A stretch of DNA of 64,000 bases. It comes from a virus. Every line of letters starts with the position of its first letter. Position 1 is the stretch's first letter. The notes beneath the pieces were generated by a model that did no database searches, had not been told where the DNA came from, and worked only from the letters and a program-made list of their open reading frames with translations. The position numbers and the translations under genes were made by a program. Below are positions 26,122 through 34,819 of the stretch, piece by piece. The stretch covers positions 103,740 to 167,739 of the IMG/VR virus record IMGVR_UViG_3300028129_000005. One strand, 5' to 3'.

Positions 26122-26505
26122 GTGGCTAAAAGAAGAAAATCAAAAAACTATTTAAATAACAGAGACCTCTTTGATCAAATGGTCCTTTCAAAAGAACAGG
26201 ATAAATTAACAAGAGATGCTGAAAAAATGCTAATTCTCTTGGCAGAAAAGGCGATCAATAGGATGAGGTATGTTAGTGAAGATGATAGGAACGATTGTCT
26301 ACAATTCGCTATATTAGACCTTTTAAAATATTGGAGAAACTTCAATCCTAAATATCCAAATGCATTTGCTTATTTCACAGAGATAGCAAAGAGAGGATAC
26401 GCCAAAGGATGGAATAAGATTCACCCTCAAAAATACAAAGGAACTCTATCTATAGACAAAGGATCAGGCAACTCTGAAAATCAAACAGGAATTTATAGCA
26501 TCTAA
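26122..26505 (+). CDS. gp55: Late-transcription sigma factor, gp55-like
   Basis: 127 residues from a GTG start (no ATG nearby). The order YLNNRDL, RDAEKMLILLAEKAINR, DCLQFAILDLLKYWRNFNPKY and NAFAYFTEIAKRGYAK parallels T4 gp55 (YVNNKEL, IMLIAEGLSKRF, ADGIEASIKGLHNFDETKY, NPHAYITQACFNAF), i.e. a reduced sigma region 2. It is shorter than T4 gp55 (185). It would direct host RNA polymerase to late boxes with the gp45 clamp. An AGTATAAT box lies upstream and a head-completion gene follows with a one-base overlap. Confidence 0.8.
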   Translation: MAKRRKSKNYLNNRDLFDQMVLSKEQDKLTRDAEKMLILLAEKAINRMRYVSEDDRNDCLQFAILDLLKYWRNFNPKYPNAFAYFTEIAKRGYAKGWNKIHPQKYKGTLSIDKGSGNSENQTGIYSI

Positions 26506-26993
26506 TGTCAATAAAGAATGTCAAACCAACTAAAAATTCAGGATTTAATCAAGGTTATTATAAACCTAATAATCCTTCTAAATATGCAGGACCTACTCCT
26601 ATCATATATAGAAGTTCCTGGGAACGTAAGTTTATGATGTGGTGTGACAAAAATGAAAAGGTAAGTATGTGGTCAAGCGAACCAGTTGAAATACCATATT
26701 GGTCTAGACAAGATTCTACCAAAAGGAAATATTACCCTGATTTTTATTTTAAGGCAATTCAGCCCGATAAAACTACTAAAGAATATCTAGTAGAAATCAA
26801 ACCAAAGCAACAGATAATAAAACCAGAGCCTCCTAGAGTAAATTCTAAGAAGGCTCTTAAGTCATATAAATTTTTAGCAGAGCAATATGTTAAAAATATG
26901 GATAAATATAATGCAGCTAAAGAATTCTGCTCTCAAAGAAATTGGAACTTCATAGTTCTAACAGAAGAAACTATAATAAATGGGCTACATTAA
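26505..26993 (+). CDS. gp4: Head completion protein, gp4-like nuclease fold
   Basis: 162 residues. PIIYRSSWERKFMMWCDKN, YYPDFYFK and YLVEIKPKQQ form the E / PD / ExK pattern of a PD-(D/E)XK nuclease, as in the T4 head-completion protein gp4. In T4 it finishes filled heads before tail joining. It sits between gp55 and the portal region. Overlaps the next gene by 14 bases. Confidence 0.8.
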   Translation: MSIKNVKPTKNSGFNQGYYKPNNPSKYAGPTPIIYRSSWERKFMMWCDKNEKVSMWSSEPVEIPYWSRQDSTKRKYYPDFYFKAIQPDKTTKEYLVEIKPKQQIIKPEPPRVNSKKALKSYKFLAEQYVKNMDKYNAAKEFCSQRNWNFIVLTEETIINGLH

Positions 26994-27576
26994 AGAGGAA
27001 ATAAAAAAATTAATAAAGGGCAAGGGTAGGGCCAAGGCGGCCAACGAGGCTGAACAGTGGTTTCAAAAAAGTTTAAAGGATAAAAAGGAAAAGGCAGTGG
27101 GTTCTATTAGATCTAGATTTGTTCCAGGAAAAATGTATGTATTTGAATATACCCCAATAACAGAGGATATTAAATGGTATGATGATAATCCTGTTGTTCT
27201 AGCCTTAGATCCTTATGAAGGAGACGACATAGGAATTAATATAACAATGCTTCCTCCTAAATTTAGAGAAGAATTCTTAGACGAGATATATGGTAGATAC
27301 GAATCATCTATAAAATCCGCTTCTAAAAAGGAAGACGCTAAAAAACAAAAAGGTTTACCCAGATTTTCATATAAAGGTGCAAAAAGATATCTTGAATCAT
27401 TTGGATATGATTTTGCAATAAGAAGATATAAGCCTTCTAAAAAAACTAATCAAGCTGTAGTAGCTTATAAAGATTGGTGTAAGATGGCAATATGTGACTT
27501 CGATTCTCTTCAGGGAATTGATAAACAGCAGCTTATTAGATTATTTGAAGATCATCGTAGAAAAAAGAATATATAA
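26980..27576 (+). CDS. Hypothetical structural/assembly protein
   Basis: 198 basic residues. The segment FVPGKMYVFEYTPI, then KWYDDNPVVLALDPY, recurs as a conserved block in T4-like phage proteins of this neighbourhood, but I cannot name the family securely. The C-terminal part is Arg/Lys-rich (FEDHRRKKNI), compatible with DNA contact. Context (head completion, portal) suggests a minor head or DNA-end role. Confidence 0.5.
   Translation: MGYIKEEIKKLIKGKGRAKAANEAEQWFQKSLKDKKEKAVGSIRSRFVPGKMYVFEYTPITEDIKWYDDNPVVLALDPYEGDDIGINITMLPPKFREEFLDEIYGRYESSIKSASKKEDAKKQKGLPRFSYKGAKRYLESFGYDFAIRRYKPSKKTNQAVVAYKDWCKMAICDFDSLQGIDKQQLIRLFEDHRRKKNI
27568..27575 (+). promoter_or_regulatory. Late-promoter-like octamer AATATATA
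   Basis: A-variant of the late octamer, 33 bases before the portal start. An AGTATAAT box (27582-27589) lies between. Confidence 0.45.
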
Positions 27577-27608
27577 AGAGAAGTATAATACAATTGTAAT
27601 TTTAACAC

Positions 27609-29204
27609 ATGGCAGGATTTATAGAAAGAAACGGACCATTAAGTACTGGTAAAAGATCATTCACACTAAGTGATACATTAAAAAGACTCTCGTCTTTCGG
27701 AATGTATTACGATGATTTAGTCTTAAGACAATCTCAGGCAATAGGCCCTGTAGAAGATGAATTTGGTTACGGCCAAATGAATCAGATGGGTCTAGATGAC
27801 GATAACATGTATGGGGCATTTGCTGCATTATCGATGGCAGATACCAATATGAGAAAAAATATTCCTTTCTTTGACCAAGGTTATGAAGGTAAAAGAGAAG
27901 AATTAAGAAGATTTTCTACACATGATGAAATAGAAGATATATTAGATATCTTATGTGATGAATCTATCGTGTATGACAATAAGAACTTTATTGGAAATCC
28001 AGAACTTATAGGAATGGATGTTTCAGAAGAAGTTACAAAGTACTTAAATAAATCATACAGAGATTTATATCAATATTTTGGATTTAATTCAGATCAATCG
28101 GCATGGTACTTCTTTAGAAAATTCTTAATTGACGGATATCTTTCTTTTGAAATTATTTACAGCCCAGATCAAGATCAGATTATAGGATTTAAGGAAATAG
28201 ATCCTATTACACTAATGCCAGGTTATAATAAAGATGATGGTAAAAAAGTATGGGTTCAATTTAAGGACGATCCTGTTAAGGAGAGAGTCCTGTATGATTC
28301 ACAGATTATCTATCTTTCTTATTCTTCAATAACCACTGCCTCGAGAGTAAGTTACTTAGAAAGACTTATAAGATCATTTAACCTGATGAGAATAATGGAA
28401 CATACTAGAGTTATCTGGGCGGTTACAAACTCATCATATAGAATGAAGTTTATTATTCCAGTTGGTGGTAAATCTAAAACAAGAGCTAAACAATCTCTTG
28501 CTCAATTAATGGGTAATTATAAAGAAGTTGTAGATTTTGATTGGGATTCAGCTACATTAGCAACTAATGGAAAACCAATGCTCCAATTTAACAAAGAATA
28601 TTGGTTACCATCTAAAGAAGGAGAATCTCCAGAGATTGAAACTTTAGGAGGAGACGGTCCCGAATTATCAGATACAGAAGCACTTAAATATTTTAATGAT
28701 AAATTAAAAATGGTTTCTAAAATACCATTCAATAGATTCATGTACGAAGACGGTGGAGGTGACTTTAACCTTGCAGCTGATGGTATGATTAGAGATGAAA
28801 TTAAGTTTTCTAAATTTATCAAAAGATTACGTTCTTCTTTCCAAGAAATTTTAGTAAAACCCCTATGGTTACAAATGTGTCTTAAATTTCCTGAATTTAA
28901 AGATGATGCAGGTTTTAGAACTCAAATAGCTATTCAATTTAATGAAGAGAATATGTTTGCTGAATTAAAACAAATGGAAATCATGGAGAAACGATTAGAC
29001 TTTATATCTACAATGCAAGATTCTCTAATGAAAACAGATCCAGTTACTATGGAAGAAATGCCTTACTTTGATATGGAATTCTTAGTAGACAGATATTTAA
29101 AATTATCCCCTGACGATAAAGCTGCAAACGAAGCTTATAAACAAAGACAAGCTTCTGAAGAAGCAGAAGAACCTGAGGTGGACCCTATGGACATGGGATT
29201 CTAG
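27609..29204 (+). CDS. gp20: Portal protein, gp20-like
   Basis: 531 residues matching T4 gp20 in size (524) and conserved blocks: FRKFLIDGYLSFEIIY, GFKEIDPITLMPGY, LSYSSITTASRVSYLERLIR, WAVTNSSYRMKF and KIPFNRFMYEDGGG. It forms the dodecameric ring at the head vertex, binding terminase and neck. It starts the late head-gene run that continues to gp23. The C-terminal tail is acidic. Confidence 0.92.
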   Translation: MAGFIERNGPLSTGKRSFTLSDTLKRLSSFGMYYDDLVLRQSQAIGPVEDEFGYGQMNQMGLDDDNMYGAFAALSMADTNMRKNIPFFDQGYEGKREELRRFSTHDEIEDILDILCDESIVYDNKNFIGNPELIGMDVSEEVTKYLNKSYRDLYQYFGFNSDQSAWYFFRKFLIDGYLSFEIIYSPDQDQIIGFKEIDPITLMPGYNKDDGKKVWVQFKDDPVKERVLYDSQIIYLSYSSITTASRVSYLERLIRSFNLMRIMEHTRVIWAVTNSSYRMKFIIPVGGKSKTRAKQSLAQLMGNYKEVVDFDWDSATLATNGKPMLQFNKEYWLPSKEGESPEIETLGGDGPELSDTEALKYFNDKLKMVSKIPFNRFMYEDGGGDFNLAADGMIRDEIKFSKFIKRLRSSFQEILVKPLWLQMCLKFPEFKDDAGFRTQIAIQFNEENMFAELKQMEIMEKRLDFISTMQDSLMKTDPVTMEEMPYFDMEFLVDRYLKLSPDDKAANEAYKQRQASEEAEEPEVDPMDMGF

Positions 29205-29210
29205 AAAAAA

Positions 29211-29218
29211 GAATATAT
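29211..29218 (+). promoter_or_regulatory. Late-promoter-like octamer AATATATA (short spacing)
   Basis: A-variant located only eight bases before the start at 29227, too close for a normal leader. It may serve a shorter transcript or be chance in AT-rich sequence. Confidence 0.25.
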
Positions 29219-29226
29219 AATTAGCA

Positions 29227-29595
29227 ATGAAACACTTAAAAACATTTAAAAACTACTCTAATTTAACAGAAGATGCACTAGAAGTCGGAGACGATTCAGA
29301 TGTAATAGTAGATGATATTCTTTTAGATTCAGGTGAAAAGATTAAATCTGCTGAAATTATAGGAGTAATAAATACAAGTAAAACAGAGAAAGAATTCAAA
29401 GAATATTTTTATAAAGAATACGGTAATAACGCATTTACCGAAGAAGATATGCAAACTCTAGTCACTTATTATTTAGAAGTTGAAACAGAAGTAAAGGCTA
29501 AGGAAACTGAGGAGGAAGAAGCTGCTAAGAAGGAAGAAGGTGGCGAAGAAGGTGCTGGAGGCTTAGAAGATGAGCTAGGAGATTTAGAAATATAG
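29227..29595 (+). CDS. Prohead core protein candidate (acidic tail)
   Basis: 122 residues between portal and prohead protease, where T4 keeps gp67 and gp68. It begins MKHLKTFKNYSNLTEDA, leader-like with a possible LTE cut site. It ends in a very acidic Glu/Gly tail (EEEEAAKKEEGGEEGAGGLE), as T4 gp67 does. Most likely a minor scaffold component removed at maturation. No clear sequence homology can be claimed. Confidence 0.55.
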   Translation: MKHLKTFKNYSNLTEDALEVGDDSDVIVDDILLDSGEKIKSAEIIGVINTSKTEKEFKEYFYKEYGNNAFTEEDMQTLVTYYLEVETEVKAKETEEEEAAKKEEGGEEGAGGLEDELGDLEI

Positions 29596-29624
29596 AAAAA
29601 ATGAAAAATCATTATTCTTCAAAA

Positions 29625-29632
29625 GATATATA
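29625..29632 (+). promoter_or_regulatory. Late-promoter-like octamer GATATATA
   Basis: 25 bases before the protease-scaffold fusion start. Confidence 0.55.
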
Positions 29633-29657
29633 AACAACAAACATAGTATTAAAATAT

Positions 29658-31718
29658 ATGAATACAAAAAACAATCTATTAATCCTAGAAAGATCTTCTA
29701 GTGAATTAGAATTCAAACAAGATGGTGATGGGGCTTATGTCCTTGAAGGTATATTTGGAGAAATTGACAAAAAGAATAGAAATAATAGAATCTATACTGA
29801 GTCAGAATATGTTCCACAAATTGAAGCTCTTCAATCTAAAATAGGTTCTTCTAAACTTTTAGGAGAATTAGATCACCCACAAACATTTGATGTATCTTTA
29901 AAAAACGTATCTCACGTTATTGAAGAATTATCCTATGATAGCGAAACAAAACAAGTAAAAGGTAAAATCAGATTACTTGATACTGAAGCTGGTCGTCAGG
30001 CTAAAGCTTTGGTTGATGCTGGTGTTCCTTTACAAATTTCATCTAGAGCAGCTGGTACAGTTGAATCTAACGGGACTGTTAAAATTAAGCAATTATTCAC
30101 TTATGATTTAGTTGCAGATCCTGGCTTTGAAAATGCTGAATTAAAAAGAGTTAACGAATCTTTCGGATTTGATAACGATTCTAGCATTCAAATTTATGAA
30201 ATTGGAAATACAAAAGAACTTTTAACAACCGAAAATAAAACTGAAAACAAAATGGCTGAATCAAAATTCGTAAGTACTGATGATTTTAATAAATATTCAC
30301 AGTATTTATCAAGCGAAATAAAAACTATTAAAGAGGGAATGGAATCTTTAAATAGTGATGAATCTGTAAAGTCTGAAGTTGAAAGCGTTAAAGAATATTC
30401 AAACTATCTTGCTGAGAAATTAGAAAAGACTATCGAGTATTCTGCATACCTTGCTGAAAACTTAGATAATACAATAACTACAAATAACGAAATATCTGAG
30501 AAATTAGATAATAGCGTTGCATATACTGAGCATGTTGCTGAAGGTGTTGAATCAATTAAAGACTATACTAATTATTTAGCAGAATCTTATAATGAAGGTG
30601 CAACAACTCATGAAGGCTTATTAAAGTATATTGAATACTTAAAAGAAAATTTAGAAAAAGTTACTGAATACGCAGAATACGTTGCAGAAACAGTTAATTC
30701 TAACTTATTACTAGAAGATGAAGCTGGTAAAGAAGTTGAAGAAATTGAAGATGAAGACGATTCTACAGATGTTACTGAACCTACAGTTGATGCTGAAGAT
30801 AATGAATTAGATCACGGTGCAGAAGTTGAAGACAAATCTGACGAGTTAGAAGACGAATTAGAAGACACAGTTGACGATGCAGGTGACGAAGAAATTTCTG
30901 AAGAAGAAGACGTTGAAGCAGTTGAAGAAACTGAAGAAGAAGACGTTGAAGAAGGAAATGCATTTGGTGCTGCAAGAGCAAAAGCAATCGCAGACGGAGA
31001 AAAAGAATTTACAGTAGACGGAGAAACTTATAAAGTTGAAGACGTTGATGCTGAAGATAAAGAAAATGCAGAAGAATTCGTAGAAGAAACTGAAGCAGTA
31101 GAAGAAACTGAAGAAGAAGAAACTGAAGCAGTAGAAGAAACTGAAGAAGAAGAAACTGAAGCAGTAGAAGAAACTGAAACAGTAGATACATTAGATGCTT
31201 ACAAATCTGAAATTAGTTCTAAATTATCTGCTTTAATCGAAAAAGCAACTGTTAAAGAAAATACTAACCCTCATTTCTTTAGATTTATTTCTGAAGCTAA
31301 GAAAGCAGAATATAACGAATTAAATACTGAAGATCAATCTAAAGTATTAAAATCAATCGAAGGAAAAGGATTCTTAACTGAAGGACAAATTCTTACATTA
31401 TGGAACTCTTCATTAATAAATAGCGTTAAAACTAACGAACCTAATGTTATTGAAATGATGCCAGAAGAATATAAAGAAGCATGGTCTAACATGTCAGATA
31501 ACAAGAAAACAGCTCTTATAGCTCAATCTAAATACCATAAACTAGAAACTGCTTACCAAGTAAGAAACTTCTGGCAAACTAGAGATCTTAGAGATGTCAA
31601 AGTTGTTATGGAAAAAGTAGAATCAGTAAATGAAGCTGCTCCTGTTATTGAAGACAAAAAACCTTTATATGATTTAACTAATGTTAAGAAGTCTATTAAC
31701 AAGAGATTCAACAAGTAA
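29658..31718 (+). CDS. gp21: Prohead protease-scaffold fusion (gp21 + gp22-like)
   Basis: 686 residues in two parts. Residues 1-165 are a T4 gp21-type serine protease: LGELDHP (His73), ISSRA (Ser128/129) and YDLVADP (Asp150/154). From about 199 to the end it is a scaffold-like protein: repeated helical NYLAE/AYLAE/EYVAE segments, a very acidic middle with 11-residue repeats, and a C-terminal helical domain. Likely cut sites are VNES (164-168), FISEA and SVNEA. Met199 (ATG at 30252) is in frame with an A-rich leader and could give free scaffold. In T4, gp21 and gp22 are separate. Confidence 0.85.
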   Translation: MNTKNNLLILERSSSELEFKQDGDGAYVLEGIFGEIDKKNRNNRIYTESEYVPQIEALQSKIGSSKLLGELDHPQTFDVSLKNVSHVIEELSYDSETKQVKGKIRLLDTEAGRQAKALVDAGVPLQISSRAAGTVESNGTVKIKQLFTYDLVADPGFENAELKRVNESFGFDNDSSIQIYEIGNTKELLTTENKTENKMAESKFVSTDDFNKYSQYLSSEIKTIKEGMESLNSDESVKSEVESVKEYSNYLAEKLEKTIEYSAYLAENLDNTITTNNEISEKLDNSVAYTEHVAEGVESIKDYTNYLAESYNEGATTHEGLLKYIEYLKENLEKVTEYAEYVAETVNSNLLLEDEAGKEVEEIEDEDDSTDVTEPTVDAEDNELDHGAEVEDKSDELEDELEDTVDDAGDEEISEEEDVEAVEETEEEDVEEGNAFGAARAKAIADGEKEFTVDGETYKVEDVDAEDKENAEEFVEETEAVEETEEEETEAVEETEEEETEAVEETETVDTLDAYKSEISSKLSALIEKATVKENTNPHFFRFISEAKKAEYNELNTEDQSKVLKSIEGKGFLTEGQILTLWNSSLINSVKTNEPNVIEMMPEEYKEAWSNMSDNKKTALIAQSKYHKLETAYQVRNFWQTRDLRDVKVVMEKVESVNEAAPVIEDKKPLYDLTNVKKSINKRFNK
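30252..31718 (+). other. gp22: Possible nested scaffold gene inside the protease-scaffold ORF
   Basis: In-frame ATG at codon 199 preceded by AAAACTGAAAACAAA, the same A-rich context that precedes most starts here, for example the capsid gene. It would yield a 488-residue protein beginning MAESKFVSTDDFNKYSQYL, with all scaffold features and no protease. The layout would match herpesvirus UL26/UL26.5 and lambda C/Nu3. Not proven by sequence alone. Confidence 0.5.
31089..31180 (+). repeat. Tandem 33-base repeats in scaffold coding sequence
   Basis: Two full copies and one partial copy of a 33-base unit (starts 31089, 31122, 31155) encode TEAVEETEEEE. The copies are nearly identical, indicating recent expansion by slippage or recombination. 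Confidence 0.8.
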
Positions 31719-31764
31719 TATCTTAATATTTTAGGAAAAACGTAAAAAACGTAAATATAATAAC

Positions 31765-31772
31765 AATATATA
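31765..31772 (+). promoter_or_regulatory. Late-promoter-like octamer AATATATA
   Basis: A-variant 101 bases before the major capsid start. This is the longest leader among late units in the window, so the capsid mRNA may have a structured or stabilising 5' region (31773-31873). Confidence 0.4.
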
Positions 31773-31873
31773 GTATATCGATAATCAGATAAGAAGAAAA
31801 AATCTGACAAACATCGAGAAGATCGTTCAATCGATCAAATTTAAACAACCATTAAAAAAAAACAAATAATAAA

Positions 31874-33313
31874 ATGGCAAATTTAATTAACTCTGCAGAA
31901 GTTAGAGAAACTTGGGCTCCGATCATCGAATCAGCTACAGGTATCAACGAAGCAGAAAAACTAGCGTGGATGTCAGAATACTGTCATAACCACAAACTTT
32001 ACGAAGATGCACACATCATGTCTTTAGGGACTGCTGGTAACATCTACGGTATGGGTAATGTATCTTTACCTTCTGCAACTGCAGACGGTTCAGGTGATAA
32101 AGCTCCTACATTATTACCATTAGCAATGCAAGTTGCTGCACAAACTATAGGTTTAGACTTAGTACCAGTTGTACCAATGGCTGGACCAATGGGTCTTTTA
32201 TCTTACTTAGACTTCGTTTACGAAGGTGGTAAATTAGCTGGAGATGTTGCTCCAACTTACATCAAAACTGACGCTGCTAAAGCTGAGGTAGATGGTAACG
32301 AATCAGGTGGATTTACTTTCACTTGGATCGGTTCTTCTAGAATTGACAACATGGATATCTATAAAGTTGCTGAAGCAGCTTCTACTTCAGGTTCTGTTGC
32401 TGATGCAATCAACGCATTAGATACTGAAGTTGATGCAGATGATGCTACTATCGCTATTGTTAAATCAGTAGAATTAGTAAAAGGTTTAGAAGATCATATT
32501 AAAGGATTCGCTGCTGCTGACGAAGATGGTAACCCATTCTCAAGAGGTGCAGGTGAACAAACTCCTGACAAAGTTATGGGTCTTTCTTTATTCTCAAAAA
32601 GTGTTGCTGCTGAAACTTTCCAAGTTGCTGCTGCAGTTACTAGAGAACAAGTACAAGATCTTAAACAATTCGGTGTAGATGCTGTTGCTCAAGTTGAGTC
32701 AGTATTAACTAACGAATTAACTCAGTCAATCAACAACTTAATCTTAGCTAAACTTAATTCTTTAGGTAAAGATAACGTTACAGCTGCTGGTGTAAATTTA
32801 GACTGTAATTTAGCATTAAATGCTGATTTCGGTGGTGAGACTATCGCTTCTAACCATAGAAGAATCTTAACTTCAATCCTTGCTGCTGCGAACTTTATCG
32901 CAAACAGAGGTAGAAGAGGTGCTGGTAACTTTTGTGTTGTAGGTCCTAAAGTGGCTACAGCTTTACAATCAGTTGCTGGTTTCGTTGCTAACCCAATGGC
33001 TAACACATTATCACAAGCAGCAGGTGCAATCTACCCAGTAGGTTCTGTAGCTGGTGTAAATGTATACACTGACCCAAGACAAGCATGGGGAGCTAATGAT
33101 TCTAATTACGAAGTAGTAGTTGGTAGAAAAGGTGACGGTAATGGTCCTGGATTAGTATTCATGCCTTACTTAATGGCTGAATCAGTACAAACAATCGCTG
33201 AAGGAACTATGGCTCCTAAAGTAGCTGTTAAATCTAGATTCGCATTAGTTGAAGCAGGTTTCCACCCAGAAACTCAATATGTTACATACGAAGTTAAAGG
33301 ATTAGCTCTTTAA
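31874..33313 (+). CDS. gp23: Major capsid protein, gp23-like
   Basis: 479 residues with T4 gp23-type blocks: PLAMQVAAQTIGLDLVPVVPM, GPMGLLSYLDFVYEGG, the Ala/Val-rich domain, AANFIANRGRRGAGNF, GVNVYTDPRQAWG and MAPKVAVKSRFALVEAGFHP. Residues 1-26 end in GINE before Ala27, which fits processing by the gp21-like protease, giving a much shorter propeptide than T4's 65 residues. The gene has its own late-type box and a strong terminator, consistent with high expression. Confidence 0.93.
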   Translation: MANLINSAEVRETWAPIIESATGINEAEKLAWMSEYCHNHKLYEDAHIMSLGTAGNIYGMGNVSLPSATADGSGDKAPTLLPLAMQVAAQTIGLDLVPVVPMAGPMGLLSYLDFVYEGGKLAGDVAPTYIKTDAAKAEVDGNESGGFTFTWIGSSRIDNMDIYKVAEAASTSGSVADAINALDTEVDADDATIAIVKSVELVKGLEDHIKGFAAADEDGNPFSRGAGEQTPDKVMGLSLFSKSVAAETFQVAAAVTREQVQDLKQFGVDAVAQVESVLTNELTQSINNLILAKLNSLGKDNVTAAGVNLDCNLALNADFGGETIASNHRRILTSILAAANFIANRGRRGAGNFCVVGPKVATALQSVAGFVANPMANTLSQAAGAIYPVGSVAGVNVYTDPRQAWGANDSNYEVVVGRKGDGNGPGLVFMPYLMAESVQTIAEGTMAPKVAVKSRFALVEAGFHPETQYVTYEVKGLAL

Positions 33314-33341
33314 TTAGAACTAACTTTTAGATTTTAATATT

Positions 33342-33373
33342 AAAGGTCCTCTATTTTAGAGGACCTTTTTTTG
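33342..33373 (+). terminator. Strong terminator after major capsid gene
   Basis: Twelve-base-pair perfect stem AAAGGTCCTCTA / TAGAGGACCTTT with a three-base loop and a T run. Confidence 0.92.
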
Positions 33374-33392
33374 TTTCGTTGAAACTTAAACA

Positions 33393-33400
33393 GATATATA
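33393..33400 (+). promoter_or_regulatory. Late-promoter-like octamer GATATATA
   Basis: 33 bases before the start at 33434, directly downstream of the capsid terminator. Confidence 0.55.
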
Positions 33401-33433
33401 GACTATAAGTTTATAAATAAATCAATATAAAAG

Positions 33434-34819
33434 ATGAAAACATTCGAACAATGGTATAATTCTACAAAAAAGGCTGATTCAATAGATGAAGCTTCTGAAG
33501 ATAATATACCTGTAGCTAAATCATCAACTTCAATAGAATCAGACACAACTACTGCCATAGCCTCTCCGGAAGCAACGGGAGAAGAGGGTTATTCTAAAAT
33601 GATGCAAGATTGTGATGATATTATCAATTCTCTAAAAACACTTTCTGATCAACTTACGGAATCAGAAGATCAACCATTAAATGAAGCAAATCCTATGGGA
33701 CAGGTGCTTATGGAAGATCCTATTATTATGGGAGCAGTTCTAGGATTAACGGCAGTTATTGGTGCAGTTGGTTTAGGTGCAAAGGCTATAAAAGATGGTG
33801 CTAAAAATAAAAAGACCATTAAAGAAGCAGAAAAAGATTATTCTAAATTAAAGAAATTAAAAATGCAAACCGTTAAAATGGAAGTTGCAGTATTATCTTT
33901 AGAGGATAAAAGAAGAGAACTTTCAACTACTGAATCAATCGAAGAAGCTGGAGATGATGTAAAGGCGAAGGCAAGCGCAGCAAATAAGAAAAAAGCACTT
34001 CAAAAAATGAAAGCCAAGTTAGATAATCAAATAGAATCTATGAGGCAGAAAAAAGATGGAATTAATTCAGCTGCTACAGAATATGGATCTTCATTAGAAG
34101 TTAAATACTCAAAGGTAAGTGGATTTGGATCTGGAAAAGTTAAAACGTTAATCGCTGATATGAGAGATCAAATCACGACAGAAGTTTCAGAATATAAGCT
34201 AGATGCATGGGGAGATAAGATGAGTGCCGAGACTAAGAAAGATTTAAAAGAAAGAATTACAAAATCTAAACAGGCTCAAAAGGAGAGAATGGATAAAATA
34301 ACAGCTGAGCAAGAGAAAAATGCTAAGAAGTTAGATGATGCAGCTAAAAATGACGAAAAGGTTAAAGCTGAGCTAGAGCAAATAAAGGCTGAAAAAGAAA
34401 AAGGAAAAGAAAAAGAAGAAGCTCCAGAGGAAACTCCAGAAGAAACTCCAGAAGAAACTCCAACGGAGACTCCGGAAGAAACTCCAGAAAAAGAAGATGA
34501 TTTCGATGCATTTGGAACGGATGGAGACGATGAAGAATCTCCTGAAGAAGAAACGGAAGAAGTCGATAAGACAGATAACTCAAAGGAAGGAATGACCAAA
34601 AGAGTTGATGCTGTTATTGCAAAGGCAGAAGAGAGTGGAGATGAAGCAAAGCTTAAAAAAGCAAAAGAACTTAAAGCTAAAATTCTTGCAAAAGAATCTT
34701 GGCAATTAAATAATACTAAATTAGGGTTAATATTTGAATCCGATCTTAGAAAAATGGAAATGGAATCTTTAATACAAGAGTCTATTTCAGTTAAAGATCG
34801 TTTCTCTAAACTAATCTAA
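33434..34819 (+). CDS. Putative virion protein with leader peptide, hydrophobic helix and coiled coil
   Basis: 461 residues. It begins MKTFEQWYNSTKKADSIDEA (leader-like), with another cut-like PLNEA near residue 84. One hydrophobic helix, IIMGAVLGLTAVIGAVGLGA (about 96-115), is followed by a long Lys/Glu-rich coiled coil. An EETP repeat tract lies near residues 330-352, and an acidic region follows. The layout (leader, one membrane-like helix, coiled coil) is shared with the 148-residue protein at 48126. Possibly a packaged protein injected with DNA; function unknown. Confidence 0.55.
   Translation: MKTFEQWYNSTKKADSIDEASEDNIPVAKSSTSIESDTTTAIASPEATGEEGYSKMMQDCDDIINSLKTLSDQLTESEDQPLNEANPMGQVLMEDPIIMGAVLGLTAVIGAVGLGAKAIKDGAKNKKTIKEAEKDYSKLKKLKMQTVKMEVAVLSLEDKRRELSTTESIEEAGDDVKAKASAANKKKALQKMKAKLDNQIESMRQKKDGINSAATEYGSSLEVKYSKVSGFGSGKVKTLIADMRDQITTEVSEYKLDAWGDKMSAETKKDLKERITKSKQAQKERMDKITAEQEKNAKKLDDAAKNDEKVKAELEQIKAEKEKGKEKEEAPEETPEETPEETPTETPEETPEKEDDFDAFGTDGDDEESPEEETEEVDKTDNSKEGMTKRVDAVIAKAEESGDEAKLKKAKELKAKILAKESWQLNNTKLGLIFESDLRKMEMESLIQESISVKDRFSKLI
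34421..34489 (+). repeat. 12-base tandem repeats encoding EETP
   Basis: About six imperfect copies of GAAGAAACTCCA encode EETPEETPEETP and TETPEETPE. Low-complexity linker typical of extended, flexible segments. Confidence 0.75.

Noticed and set aside
31089-31180. CRISPR-like repeat array
   Set aside because: The repeats are in-frame, contiguous and coding (TEAVEETEEEE), without spacers.
30781-31191. Leu-rich minus-strand frames opposite the scaffold acidic region
   Set aside because: Complement of GAA-rich repeats; the hydrophobic look is an artefact of the repeat.
34276-34599. Minus-strand Ser/Val-rich frame opposite the EETP repeat
   Set aside because: It is the complement of a 12-base repeat, so its composition is explained by the plus-strand gene.
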